A stretch of DNA of 30,738 nt from JBAVQS01 sp049694275 (GCA_049694275.1 JBAVQS010000114.1:1-30738), one strand, 5' to 3'; positions 21,472 through 30,154 are shown, counted from the stretch's first letter. Notes: a model not told the origin generated them from the letters alone. Numbers and translations are program-made.

Positions 21472-22449
21472 ATGGCAACAAAGCAGACACAACCGGAAAT
21501 GCTCGCGCGGGTGGTCGAGCATTTGCGCCAGGCCGATACCTTCTTTGCCGCCGCGCATATCATGCCGGACGGCGATTGTATCGGTTCGCTGCTGGCGCTG
21601 GGCTGGGCCCTGCGTGAAATGGGCAAGACGGTCACCCTGGCGCTGGACGACAAGGTCACCGATACCTTTGATTATCTCCCCGGGCTTGAAGAGTGTAAGC
21701 CGCGCCTGCCGGGCGCCGAGCAGCTCTTTGTCTATGTCGACGGGAGCGACCGGGCGCGCTATGGGCGTTCCTATGATAAAGAGCGCATCGGTCAGCGATT
21801 GACGATCAATATCGATCACCATGTGACGAATGACGGGTTCGCCGATATCAATCTGGTCGACACGAGCGCCGCTTCGACCGCCGAGATCATCTATGAAGTG
21901 ATCCAGGAGCTAGGCGTGGCCTTTACGCCGGGCATCGCCCAGGCGCTGCTCACCGGCATTGTCACGGACACGCTGGGGTTTCGCACCACCGCGACGACGG
22001 CCGAGACGCTCGACAAGGCGACCGAACTGGTTCGCTGCGGCGGCAACATTCCCGAAATTGTCGAGCGGGTCTATAACCGGCGTTCGCTCAATTCGCTCCG
22101 CCTGCTCGGTTATACCATCGATCACTCGCAAATCGACGGGTCCACTATCTGGAGTCAGGTTAGCCGCGAGACCCTCCGGCAGTTCGGGCTCAATGGCAAC
22201 AGCACTGGCGGCGTCGTCAATACGCTCCTCTCGGTGGCCGAGGCGCGCATCGCCTTTTTCCTGGTGGAAAAGGAGAATGGGCAGGTCGAGGTGGGCCTGC
22301 GCGCCCGCTCCGGCGGCGATGTTTCGGGCGTCGCCTTCCGGTTGGGCGGCGGTGGTCACAAGCAAGCTTCCGGCGCCACGATTCCCGGCCCCCTCGCCAC
22401 CGCGGCGCGGCGCGTCCTCGACGAAATTCACAAAGAACTGGATCAATGA
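21472..22449 (+). CDS. nrnA: DHH/DHHA1 phosphoesterase (NrnA-like oligoribonuclease/pAp phosphatase)
   Basis: 325 residues. DHH domain metal motifs are HIMPDGDCIGS (His29, Asp33, Asp35), VDGSDRARYG (Asp90) and INIDHHVTN (115-117); the DHHA1 substrate domain ends in RLGGGGHKQASGA. NrnA degrades 2-5 base RNA remnants and dephosphorylates 3'-phosphoadenosine 5'-phosphate. Its place between infB/rbfA and truB is conserved in Gram-positive-type genomes, and the protein lacks CBS or exopolyphosphatase domains. Start is 18 bases after infB; the ribosome site is weak, so translation may be coupled. Confidence 0.9.
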   Translation: MATKQTQPEMLARVVEHLRQADTFFAAAHIMPDGDCIGSLLALGWALREMGKTVTLALDDKVTDTFDYLPGLEECKPRLPGAEQLFVYVDGSDRARYGRSYDKERIGQRLTINIDHHVTNDGFADINLVDTSAASTAEIIYEVIQELGVAFTPGIAQALLTGIVTDTLGFRTTATTAETLDKATELVRCGGNIPEIVERVYNRRSLNSLRLLGYTIDHSQIDGSTIWSQVSRETLRQFGLNGNSTGGVVNTLLSVAEARIAFFLVEKENGQVEVGLRARSGGDVSGVAFRLGGGGHKQASGATIPGPLATAARRVLDEIHKELDQ

Positions 22450-22514
22450 TGAATGATGAATGCAGAAGGATAAAAAGACCATCCGTCCTTCTGCATTTAC
22501 CATTCGCCATTTAT
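22442..22514. repeat. Palindromic intergenic element between nrnA and truB
   Basis: Left arm 22442-22470 and right arm 22486-22514 are inverted copies with 24 of 29 positions matching; the inner 12 bp (AATGCAGAAGGA, 22459-22470; complement 22486-22497) are perfect. The left arm covers the nrnA stop codon, and the arms are themselves built of GAATG/ATGAATG steps. It resembles short palindromic repeats scattered in some Chloroflexota genomes, and may act as a hairpin between two operon genes. Confidence 0.5.
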
Positions 22515-22521
22515 CACTCCC

Positions 22522-23436
22522 ATGAACGGTCTCCTCGTCGTCAACAAGCCCTCCGGCATGAGCTCGCATGGCGTCGTCTCTGTGGTGCGTAAGATTACGG
22601 GGGAAAAACGTGTCGGCCATTCGGGCACGCTGGATCCGATGGCGACCGGCGTCCTTGTCCTCTGCCTCGGCCACGCCGTGCGCGTCTCCGAATACCTGAT
22701 CGACCATGACAAAACCTATCGCGCGCGGGTCCGGTTGGGCGTCGAGACCGACACCTATGATGCGACCGGCGAGGTTGTCGCCACCCGCGCCGTGCAGGTC
22801 ACGCCGGATGCAGTTACTACGGCGCTCTACGCGTTCGTAGGCAAGATCGCTCAGAAACCCCCGGCCCATTCCGCTGTGCAGCGTGACGGTGTGCGCGCAT
22901 ACCAGCTCGCGCGGCGCGGCGTCGCGGTCGAGATGGCGCCGCGCGCCGTCGAGATCTACTCGATTACCGTACGCGCCATCGAGCTTCCCGAAGTCGAGTT
23001 CGACGTACACAGCAGCAAGGGGACCTATATTCGCTCTCTGGCGCACGACCTCGGCGAGAGACTGGGAACCGGCGCGCACCTGAATGCGCTCACGCGCCTG
23101 GCAAGCGGCCCCTTTACCCTTGAACAGAGCCTGACGCTCGAGGACCTCAAACAGGTGACGGCGCAAGGTGAACTGGCGCGCCATCTTTTGCCGACCGACC
23201 TGGCCCTCACACAATTTTCCGCGGTTCATCTGGATGCAGCGCACGCCTGGGGCGTGCGCAACGGGCAGACTATCGGCGCCATCCCGGATTTGACGACAAC
23301 CCTCGTGCGCGCGTATGATGAGCATGGCAATCTGATTGGGTTGCTAGAGCGCGAAGGGGATCGTCTCAAGCCTAAAAAGATATTCGACGCTGGTACACCC
23401 CGCGACGATGAATCTGAAACAGACCCCACGCATTGA
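22522..23436 (+). CDS. truB: tRNA pseudouridine(55) synthase TruB
   Basis: Makes pseudouridine 55 in the T-loop of tRNA. 304 residues, typical. N-terminal core MNGLLVVNKPSGMSSHGVVSVVRKITGEKRVGHSGTLDPMATGVL contains catalytic Asp38 in GTLDPMATG; YRARVRLGVETDTYDATGEVV and the KPPAHSAVQRDGVRAYQLAR block follow. C-terminal LKPKKIF tail fits a PUA-less or short PUA ending. Member of the nusA operon, followed by ribF after 6 bases. Confidence 0.95.
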   Translation: MNGLLVVNKPSGMSSHGVVSVVRKITGEKRVGHSGTLDPMATGVLVLCLGHAVRVSEYLIDHDKTYRARVRLGVETDTYDATGEVVATRAVQVTPDAVTTALYAFVGKIAQKPPAHSAVQRDGVRAYQLARRGVAVEMAPRAVEIYSITVRAIELPEVEFDVHSSKGTYIRSLAHDLGERLGTGAHLNALTRLASGPFTLEQSLTLEDLKQVTAQGELARHLLPTDLALTQFSAVHLDAAHAWGVRNGQTIGAIPDLTTTLVRAYDEHGNLIGLLEREGDRLKPKKIFDAGTPRDDESETDPTH

Positions 23437-23442
23437 GTTGAA

Positions 23443-24429
23443 ATGACCGAAATCATCACGGATATTTACGCCACATATTTGAACCGCCCGAGCGTGCTCA
23501 CTTTGGGCTCGTTTGACGGCGTCCATCGCGGACATCAGCATCTGCTCAACTCTGTTATGGCCAGCGCCCGGGCGCAGGGCGCGGCGAGCATCGCCGTCTC
23601 GCTGAGCCCGCATCCCCGGCATGTCCTGCGCCCCGATGTTCCGCTGTCGCTCATCAGTACGCTGGACGAGCGCTTGAACCTGCTTGCTCAGCTCGGGCTG
23701 GATTACGTGGTTGTCTTTCCATTCACACTCGAACATTCGCAGATTCCGGCCCGCGAGTTCGCTCAACTGCTGGTAGACCACCTGCACATGGCCGAGCTCC
23801 AGTGTGGGCCCAATTTTGCGCTGGGGTACAAGCGTGAAGGAAATATTCCCTATTTGCGCCGGCTGGGCGCGGAGATGGGTTTTGCCGTGACGATCGTCGA
23901 GCCGCGCCAGTTTGACGAAGGGATCATCTCGAGCACACGCCTGCGCAACCTCGTCTCGCAAGGGGACATCCAGACTGCGACGGCGCTTCTGGGACGCTAC
24001 CCGACTCTGCGCAGTCTGGTGGTCCATGGCGATCACCGTGGGCGGACGCTGGGCTATCCCACCGCCAACCTCAATGTTCCGGATAAAAAGATCGTGCCGG
24101 CGAACGGAATCTATGCCGTCCGCGTGCGGCTGGGCAATCAATGGCTCAACGGCGCGGCTAATATCGGCATTCGCCCCCAATTCGGCGGCGGGCCGCGCCG
24201 GGTCGAGGTGTATATCCTCGATTTTGACCGTGATATTTACGGGCAGGAGATGGAGGTGCATTTCGTCGAGCGGCTGCGCGACGAAATGAAATTCGAGAGC
24301 GTTCAGGCGTTGGTCGATCAGATGGGCCGCGATGTCGCCCAGGCCCGCGCGATTCTCACCAGCCTCCATGTGCCGCCGCTAAAAGCGGCGCTCGAAGAAA
24401 CGCCAAATGAAACCGTTCGAAGAGATTGA
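23443..24429 (+). CDS. ribF: Bifunctional riboflavin kinase/FAD synthetase
   Basis: Turns riboflavin to FMN and FMN to FAD. 328 residues. FAD synthetase part: LTLGSFDGVHRGHQHLL (nucleotide-binding H-x-G-H), LSPHPRHVL, FALGYKREGN, and IISSTRLRNLVSQGD. Riboflavin kinase part from about 185: VVHGDHRGRTLGYPTANLN, GIYAVRV, GAANIGIRPQFGG and VEVYILDFDRDIYGQEMEVHFVERLRDEMKF. It provides the FAD used by ApbE in the redox module, an indirect link. Overlaps archease by 23 bases. No FMN riboswitch is seen upstream. Confidence 0.96.
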   Translation: MTEIITDIYATYLNRPSVLTLGSFDGVHRGHQHLLNSVMASARAQGAASIAVSLSPHPRHVLRPDVPLSLISTLDERLNLLAQLGLDYVVVFPFTLEHSQIPAREFAQLLVDHLHMAELQCGPNFALGYKREGNIPYLRRLGAEMGFAVTIVEPRQFDEGIISSTRLRNLVSQGDIQTATALLGRYPTLRSLVVHGDHRGRTLGYPTANLNVPDKKIVPANGIYAVRVRLGNQWLNGAANIGIRPQFGGGPRRVEVYILDFDRDIYGQEMEVHFVERLRDEMKFESVQALVDQMGRDVAQARAILTSLHVPPLKAALEETPNETVRRD

Positions 24430-24808
24430 GCATACCGCGGATTGGGCCTTTCGCGCCTTTGGGCGCGACTTGAAGGAACTGTTCGGGAATGCGGCGCTGG
24501 CTCTGTCCAGCCTGGAGGGGGTAACCGAGCAAGCCACGACGGTCACGCGCGAGGTGCAGGTGGAGGGAATCGATTACGAGTCGCTCCTGGTGAATTGGCT
24601 GAGCGAGTTGTTATACCTGCAAGAGACGCGCGGCGAAACCTACCATCATTTTGCGGTCGAGCGAATTACCCTCACCGCACTTACGGCGCACATTCAAGGC
24701 GCGCCCTTGGGACCTCTGAACAAATTCGTTAAAGCGATCACCTACCACAATCTCAGGATTGAGCAGACGGCGGAGGGCTGGGCCGCAACCGTGGTCGTGG
24801 ACGTCTAG
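24407..24808 (+). CDS. Archease (RtcB activator)
   Basis: 133 residues of the archease (DUF101) family: FEEIEHTADWAFRAFGRDLKELFGNAALALSSLEG, with the early His/Asp pair (HTAD) of the metal site, then YESLLVNWLSELLYLQE and the closing VKAITYHNLRIEQTAEGWAATVVVDV. Archease speeds RtcB guanylylation and gives multiple turnover. Starts inside the ribF 3' end (overlap 23 bases), and rtcB follows 40 bases later after a small CCGGCG/CGCCGG hairpin (24813-24827), so the pair is co-expressed. Confidence 0.93.
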   Translation: MKPFEEIEHTADWAFRAFGRDLKELFGNAALALSSLEGVTEQATTVTREVQVEGIDYESLLVNWLSELLYLQETRGETYHHFAVERITLTALTAHIQGAPLGPLNKFVKAITYHNLRIEQTAEGWAATVVVDV

Positions 24809-24848
24809 CACACCGGCGAACCGCCGGCTCGCCCTGGATGAGGCAATC

Positions 24849-27830
24849 ATGGTATCCAAAGAAAATCTGCGTCAGGTCGGCGAATACGTATGGGAGATCC
24901 CGCAGGATTACCGGTGGGATATGCGGGCGCCGGCGCGCATCTATGCCGACGCCGCGTTGCTGGAGGACGCGCTCAAGGACGAATCGGTCGAGCAGTTGGT
25001 CAATACGGCCACCCTTCCCGGCATCGTCAAATATGCCATCGCCATGCCGGATATCCACCAGGGGTACGGCTTTCCCATTGGCGGTGTCGTGGCTACCGAA
25101 CTGCCGGATGGTGTCATCTCCCCAGGCGGCGTCGGTTTTGATATCAATTGTCTTGATGGCTCGACAAGAATTCTCCATCAGTTTGGTTATACACAAACAA
25201 TATCGGAGATGGAATCAACATGGCAGCAAGATAATATCTCTTGCCAAGACATGACTCACGAAAGGCCATCGCGGACGGCGATCCTTAACTATCTGAAGCA
25301 AAAGCCCCGCACTCGGGTTTTTCGCCTGAAAACCGAAGGTGGAGATGAGATTATTGCGACAGGAGATCATCCTTTTTGGACGCCGCAGGGGATGGTTCCA
25401 GCCCGAGAGTTTCAAAGGGGTGAGACAATTGCTCTCTATCCTTTTGAAGGAGTGCCTTATGAAAAGCCGCCAACAGACGTCATTTTGACCGAAGAGCAGC
25501 TTCGCGCGAGCTTTGACCTATGGGGCAAGAATGAGAGGGGTAACGCTTCCACACAAATACTGAACTACCTGCGCCGTTGTCGTCTCTTGCCTTTGCGCTA
25601 CGATTCACCGCAGTTGCCACATCTCCTTAAACTGCTTGGTTACGTGATAGGTGATGGCACAGTCTATTTTGAAAGCGAAAGCGGAAAAGGCGTCACGGGG
25701 TTCTATGGAACGCGAGAGGATTTAGAGTCGATCTGTGAAGATATTCTCGCGTGCGGCTTTACGCCTAGCGGTGTATATGAGCGACACAGAGAGAGTTCTA
25801 TTACAACAGACTACGGCGAGAAGGATATAAAAGGAAGCGAATACTCGGTAAGAGTCGCCGGCAGTGGATTTGCACTGCTGCTATTTGCGCTGGGAGCCCC
25901 GGTGGGCAATAAGGCGAAGCAGAGTTACGAGCTGCCCGGATGGATCAAGGGAGCTCCACGCTGGCAGAAGCGCCTCTTTCTCGCCGCCCTATTTGGAGCG
26001 GAGTTGACTGCACCCAAGGCATTCGATGATCGCAACGCGAATTTCTATACGCCTATCCTCAGCATGAACAAACGGGCAGAGCACGTGGCGAGCGGCAGGG
26101 CATTTCTGGCAGGATTGGAACAGCTGTTAGAAGAATTCGGCGTCGAGGTCAACACAATTAGTGAGCGGATCGAATGTGTCAACGCCAAGAAAGAGTTATC
26201 GCATCGTTTACGCCTGATCATTTCTTCCAAACCTGAAAGTCTAATTAGCCTGTGGAGCAGAGTCGGATTTGAGTATAACCACAAGCGCCAGCAATTAGCA
26301 AACATCGCAGTGCAGTACTTGAAACATAAGCAGCGCATTACCACAGCGAGGATTGCGGTAAGTGAAAAAGCTCAGGCTATGCAAGAGGCTGGCATCTCGC
26401 CCTCCGCCATTTTTGACGCCCTCGTCTCCACGCACGTCAACAAACGTTTTATTGAGCGGTCCTTGTACGAGGGTCGGTCCACTGCGCCTCGGATTCACCA
26501 GGATTTCCCGAAACTTGACGAATATGCAGCCTACGCGACTGAGAGCCTGCATGGTACCGGTATGGTTTGGGAAAGAATCGTAGAGATCGAGCCGGTAGCG
26601 CATGACGACTTTGTCTATGATTTTACCGTCCAGCATCCAGACCATAATTTTGTTGCCAATGGCTTTGTTGTCTCGAACTGCGGTGTCCGCGTGCTCGCCT
26701 CGCATGTGACTGCTCAGGAGATCGCGCCGTATGTCGACGACCTGGCGACGGCGTTGTATCGCAACTGCCCGAGCGGCGTCGGCTCGACGGGCAGCGTCAA
26801 GCTGGAAAGCGGCGAGCTGGACAAGGTGCTGAACGAAGGGGCGCAGTGGGCGCTTGCGCGCGGGTATGCAGAGCGGGAGGATTTAAAGCGCACCGAGGAA
26901 TTTGGCCGCCTGGACCGCGCAGATGCTTCCGCCGTTTCGCACCGGGCCAAAGAGCGCGGGCAGGACCAGTTGGGAACGCTCGGCGCGGGGAATCACTTTA
27001 TCGAAGTGGACCGCGTGGCGGCGGTATATGATGAAGCGGTCGCATCCCGGCTCGGCCTGTACGCCGACCAGGTCGTCGCGCAAATTCACTGCGGCTCGCG
27101 CGGGCTCGGGCATCAGGTCTGTCAGGATTACGTCGATCGCTTTCAGAGCGTGGTCCACCGGTATGGCATCGTGCTGCCCGACCGCGAGCTGGCCGCCGCT
27201 CCCTACTCGTCCCCTGAGGGGCAGCAGTACGCGCAGGCCATGGCCGCGGCGGCCAATTTTGCGTTCGCCAACCGGCAGGTGCTGGCCTATCACATCCGCC
27301 GCTCGTTCCAGGAGGCGCTCGCGCACAAGGTGCGGGATTTCCACCTGCACCCGATCTATGACATTGCGCACAACATGGCCAAGGTTGAAGACCATGTGGT
27401 GAATGACAGGTCAACGCCCGTGCTGGTGCATCGCAAGGGTGCCACACGCGCCTTTGGCCCCGGCGCAAAGGTGCTGCCTGACGACCTGCGCGAGATTGGC
27501 CAGCCGGTTCTCATTCCCGGCTCGATGGGGACCATGTCGTTTATCCTCGTCGGGACATCCGGTTCGATGGCGCAGACCTTTGGGTCATCCTGCCATGGCG
27601 CGGGACGGGTGATGAGCCGTTCCAGGGCCAAAAAGACGATCCGGGGTGACAAGCTGCGCGCTGAACTGTCAGAACGGGGTATTATCATCCGAGCAGGTTC
27701 GATGAGCGGTCTGGCTGAGGAAGCGCCAGAAGCCTACAAAGACGTCTCGCGCGTGGTCGATGTCGTCGATCATGCCGGAATTGGAAAAAAGGTGGCCCGG
27801 CTGGAACCGATTACCGTAATCAAGGGATAG
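24849..27830 (+). CDS. rtcB: RNA ligase RtcB, precursor interrupted by an intein
   Basis: Joins 2',3'-cyclic phosphate (or 3'-phosphate) RNA ends to 5'-OH ends using GTP and Mn, in tRNA splicing and RNA repair. The precursor is 993 residues; removing the intein (101-610) leaves 483, the family length. The N-extein begins VSKENLRQVGEYVWEIP and ends IHQGYGFPIGGVV...GGVGFDIN; the C-extein begins CGVRVLASH, where Cys is the metal ligand. Downstream motifs: QDQLGTLGAGNHFIEV, QIHCGSRGLGHQ, LHPIYDIAHNMAK, VHRKGATRAFGPG with the His that becomes guanylylated, and SGLAEEAPEAYKDVSRVV. ATG 24849 fits the family start; longer readings enter archease. Active enzyme requires splicing. Confidence 0.97.
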   Translation: MVSKENLRQVGEYVWEIPQDYRWDMRAPARIYADAALLEDALKDESVEQLVNTATLPGIVKYAIAMPDIHQGYGFPIGGVVATELPDGVISPGGVGFDINCLDGSTRILHQFGYTQTISEMESTWQQDNISCQDMTHERPSRTAILNYLKQKPRTRVFRLKTEGGDEIIATGDHPFWTPQGMVPAREFQRGETIALYPFEGVPYEKPPTDVILTEEQLRASFDLWGKNERGNASTQILNYLRRCRLLPLRYDSPQLPHLLKLLGYVIGDGTVYFESESGKGVTGFYGTREDLESICEDILACGFTPSGVYERHRESSITTDYGEKDIKGSEYSVRVAGSGFALLLFALGAPVGNKAKQSYELPGWIKGAPRWQKRLFLAALFGAELTAPKAFDDRNANFYTPILSMNKRAEHVASGRAFLAGLEQLLEEFGVEVNTISERIECVNAKKELSHRLRLIISSKPESLISLWSRVGFEYNHKRQQLANIAVQYLKHKQRITTARIAVSEKAQAMQEAGISPSAIFDALVSTHVNKRFIERSLYEGRSTAPRIHQDFPKLDEYAAYATESLHGTGMVWERIVEIEPVAHDDFVYDFTVQHPDHNFVANGFVVSNCGVRVLASHVTAQEIAPYVDDLATALYRNCPSGVGSTGSVKLESGELDKVLNEGAQWALARGYAEREDLKRTEEFGRLDRADASAVSHRAKERGQDQLGTLGAGNHFIEVDRVAAVYDEAVASRLGLYADQVVAQIHCGSRGLGHQVCQDYVDRFQSVVHRYGIVLPDRELAAAPYSSPEGQQYAQAMAAAANFAFANRQVLAYHIRRSFQEALAHKVRDFHLHPIYDIAHNMAKVEDHVVNDRSTPVLVHRKGATRAFGPGAKVLPDDLREIGQPVLIPGSMGTMSFILVGTSGSMAQTFGSSCHGAGRVMSRSRAKKTIRGDKLRAELSERGIIIRAGSMSGLAEEAPEAYKDVSRVVDVVDHAGIGKKVARLEPITVIKG
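25149..26678 (+). mobile_element. Intein with LAGLIDADG-type homing endonuclease motifs in RtcB
   Basis: A 510-residue insert starting at Cys101 (CLDGSTRILH, block A) and ending FVVSN before the extein Cys611. Block B is TGDHPFW (intein residues 71-77, His74). LAGLIDADG-like motifs are LLGYVIGDG (162-170, Asp169) and FLAALFGAE (277-285, Glu285), with a helical DNA-binding stretch around. Block F is DFVYDFTVQHPDHNFV and block G GFVVSN: terminal Asn is present, but the penultimate residue is Ser rather than the usual His. It is more AT-rich than the exteins. The archaeal RtcB of Pyrococcus horikoshii also carries an intein, as far as I recall at the same Cys. Confidence 0.95.
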
Positions 27831-27833
27831 ACT

Positions 27834-28805
27834 ATGCAGATGGAAAATGTCCCGCTCGATGAGGCGGTCGGCGCGATTCTTGTGCACAATATTGCCGATG
27901 CGCAAGGGCACAAACTGTTTGCCAAAGGGCATGCGCTCAGCGCCGAAGATATCGAAAAGCTGCGCGGGGTCAGGCATGAGCTGTATGTCGCCCGGCTTGC
28001 ACCGGGCGAGGTGCGCGAGAATGAGGCGGTGCAGCGGATCGCGCGGGCGCTGGGGGGCGAGAACGTGAGCTTTTCGCCTCCCAATACCGGGCGGATGAAT
28101 GCGCTGGCTACGGTGCGGGGCGTGTTTCAGGTCAACGCCGAGATGCTCAACCGGGTCAACGGGATAGCGGGAATAACCCTGGCAACAATCCCGGCGCACC
28201 GGGTCGTCGAGGCGAAAAAAATGGTCGCAACGTACAAAACCATTGGCCTGGCGCTACTCGAGTCCTCGCTGCAGGAGCTTGAGGCGCTCGGGCGCGAGTC
28301 AGGCCCGATTCTCACGGTGCGTCCGTTGCGTGCGATGCAGGTGGTGGTGATTTTAACCGGCAGCGGCGAAGCGCAAAAGCGCGTCCATGAGACGTTTACG
28401 CATCCGATCCAGTCGCGGGTCGAAGAGTTGGGCGGGCGAGTGATAAGCTTGCACTATGTTCCCGAAGAACCGGCGGCAATCGCCGGCGCCATCACTCAAG
28501 CCACGCAAAGTGGGGCGCAGTGTATCATTCTGGCCGGCGAGACCTCGATCATGGACCGGGACGATATAACCCCGCGCGGCATTGAGGCGGCCGGCGGGGT
28601 GGTCGAGCTGTACGGCGCGCCGGTCGAGCCGGGGAATCTTTTACTCCTGGCCTATCACGGGACGATTCCCATTATTGGCGCGCCGGGGTGCATTAAATCA
28701 CGAGACACGAACGTCGTAGACCTGATCCTGCCGCGCCTTTTGACCGGCGAGTGCATCGCGCGCGCCGATGTGATCGCGCTGGCGAATGGAGGATTGTTGC
28801 TATGA
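27834..28805 (+). CDS. MoeA-like molybdopterin-binding domain protein
   Basis: 323 residues. The N-terminal part (MENVPLDEAVGAILVHNIADAQGHKLFAKGHALSAEDIEKLR) resembles the start of MoeA domain, and residues about 170-315 carry the MoCF-binding fold: VVVILTGSGEAQKRV, GGRVISLHYVPEE, GAQCIILAGETSIMDRDDITPRGIEAAGG and PIIGAPGCIKSRDTNVVDLILPRLLTGE. It is shorter than true MoeA (about 400) and the middle is family-specific. The usual GT.GE/D loop is replaced by AGETS/MDRDD. Could use molybdopterin, or be a relative with other ligand. Follows rtcB after 3 bases and overlaps the next gene by 4, so is part of the operon. Confidence 0.75.
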   Translation: MQMENVPLDEAVGAILVHNIADAQGHKLFAKGHALSAEDIEKLRGVRHELYVARLAPGEVRENEAVQRIARALGGENVSFSPPNTGRMNALATVRGVFQVNAEMLNRVNGIAGITLATIPAHRVVEAKKMVATYKTIGLALLESSLQELEALGRESGPILTVRPLRAMQVVVILTGSGEAQKRVHETFTHPIQSRVEELGGRVISLHYVPEEPAAIAGAITQATQSGAQCIILAGETSIMDRDDITPRGIEAAGGVVELYGAPVEPGNLLLLAYHGTIPIIGAPGCIKSRDTNVVDLILPRLLTGECIARADVIALANGGLLL

Positions 28806-29128
28806 AAGAGCTCGTCGTCTATATTCGTGGGAATTATTGTCCGGATGTGCGGCGCACGCGCGAATTCCTGGAAAAACATTCGATTCCACACCGCCTCATC
28901 GACGCGAACGAGGACCCGGCGGCCCGTGAGCGGGTCGTGGGCTGGACCGGGTATCTGAGCTTTCCCACGCTTGTCATCACGGACGGTGATTCGCTCGAGC
29001 CCTGCGAGCCGCCGCTCCCGCTCAAACCGGGGCAGTCTCCTCGGAATGTGGATCGGGGCACGATGCTCACCGAGGCCGGCGCGCCGGCGCTTGAGGCATT
29101 CCTGAGACGACATGGCTTGCTCAACTAG
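28802..29128 (+). CDS. Glutaredoxin-like thioredoxin-fold protein
   Basis: 108 residues from MKELVVYIRGNYCPDVRRTREFLEKHSIPHRLIDANEDPAARERVVGWTGYLSFPTLVITDGD. The fold marks are the first strand with NYCPDV at the active site and the cis-Pro loop SFPTLVI. The site has Cys13 but Val16 in place of the second Cys, so it would be monothiol. ATG 28802 overlaps the upstream stop (ATGA). An upstream in-frame ATG would start inside the MoeA-like gene and is rejected. It is the last gene of the operon, converging on era with 31 bases between. Confidence 0.75.
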   Translation: MKELVVYIRGNYCPDVRRTREFLEKHSIPHRLIDANEDPAARERVVGWTGYLSFPTLVITDGDSLEPCEPPLPLKPGQSPRNVDRGTMLTEAGAPALEAFLRRHGLLN

Positions 29129-29159
29129 CCCTGGCCGGTTGCGAAAGGCTTGATGTCCG

Positions 29160-30134
29160 TCAGCCTTCTGGGATGTATCCCAATTCGCTCAACAGCCGCT
29201 CATCCCGGCGCCACTTTTCACGAACCTTGACGTGCAGCTCCAGATAGACCTGGTGGCCGAGCCATTCTTCGATCTGCTTGCGGGCGGCCTGCCCGATCTT
29301 TTTGAGCATCGCACCTCCCTCGCCAATCACGATGCCCTTTTGCGAGGCCTTTTCCACCCAGATCGACGAAGCGATATAGGTTAGCCTGTCGGACCGGTCC
29401 TCCCACTCGTCAATGCTCACCGCCGCCGAGTGTGGAATCTCTTGTCGGGTGTTGATCAGAATCTGCTCGCGGACCAATTCTCCGGCGAGCGTCTGCATCG
29501 GCTGATCCGTGATCTCGTCTTCGGGGAACAATCGCGGCCCGAGCGGCAGCCGCTCGATAATCATATTCAGCAGTTTGTCGGTGTTCTCGTCATGCGTCGC
29601 CGAAATGCGCATCCAATCCGCATAATTGACGAGCGCCCAGTACGCTTCGGTCACCTCTTGCACGTGCTCGCGCTTGAGCTGGTCCATCTTGTTCATGACG
29701 AGCAGGATCGGCGCCTTGACGCGGTCGCGCAGGATTTCGGCGATCTCTTCATCCTCGCTCGACGGCATCCGCGCGCCATCCACCATGAACAGGACCACGT
29801 CCACCTGGTCCAATGTCTCGACCGCCGACCGCACCATGAACTTGCCCAGCGCATGCACGGGGCGGTGAATGCCCGGCGTATCGACAAAAATGATCTGCGC
29901 GTCGGGGCGCGTCAGAATGCCGCGCAGCGTCCGGCGCGTGGTCTGCGGCTTGTCCGAGGTGATGGCGACCTTGTGGCCGACGTAAAGATTGATCAGCGTC
30001 GACTTGCCGACATTGGGTTTGCCGATGACCGAGACAAATCCGGCCCGGTGGTGCGTCTCGTCCGGGCCGGCGGCCGGCGTCGTTTCCGCCGGGGTCTGGC
30101 CGTCCAATTCCTCTGTTTCCAATTGCTCTGGCAT
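29160..30134 (-). CDS. era: GTPase Era, 16S rRNA assembly factor
   Basis: Binds 16S rRNA 3' end and helps 30S assembly. 324 residues: a poorly conserved 30-residue N-terminal extension, then G1 GKPNVGKST (38-46), the SDKPQTTR switch, DTPG (85-88), NKMD (148-151) and the SAT motif; the KH domain has GEGGAMLKKIGQAARKQIEEWLGHQVYLELHVKVREKWR. Minus strand, ending opposite the plus-strand operon. AGGA lies 6 bases before the ATG. Confidence 0.96.
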   Translation of the reverse strand: MPEQLETEELDGQTPAETTPAAGPDETHHRAGFVSVIGKPNVGKSTLINLYVGHKVAITSDKPQTTRRTLRGILTRPDAQIIFVDTPGIHRPVHALGKFMVRSAVETLDQVDVVLFMVDGARMPSSEDEEIAEILRDRVKAPILLVMNKMDQLKREHVQEVTEAYWALVNYADWMRISATHDENTDKLLNMIIERLPLGPRLFPEDEITDQPMQTLAGELVREQILINTRQEIPHSAAVSIDEWEDRSDRLTYIASSIWVEKASQKGIVIGEGGAMLKKIGQAARKQIEEWLGHQVYLELHVKVREKWRRDERLLSELGYIPEG

Positions 30135-30154
30135 GTTAGTCCTGTGGGTGTATC

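Noticed and set aside
20623..23325. Long minus-strand open frames opposite infB, nrnA, truB and ribF
   Set aside because: Antisense shadows caused by high GC and biased third positions; sense genes have unmistakable motifs.
23437..23442. FMN riboswitch before ribF
   Set aside because: Only six bases separate truB from ribF and no conserved RFN element is present.
24813..24827. Hairpin CCGGCG/CGCCGG between archease and rtcB as a terminator
   Set aside because: Only 6 bp, no T-tract, and inside a co-directional coupled pair.
24759..24848. Longer N-terminus for RtcB
   Set aside because: It overlaps the archease 3' end in another frame and is Arg/Trp-rich; RtcB family proteins start near MVSKENL.
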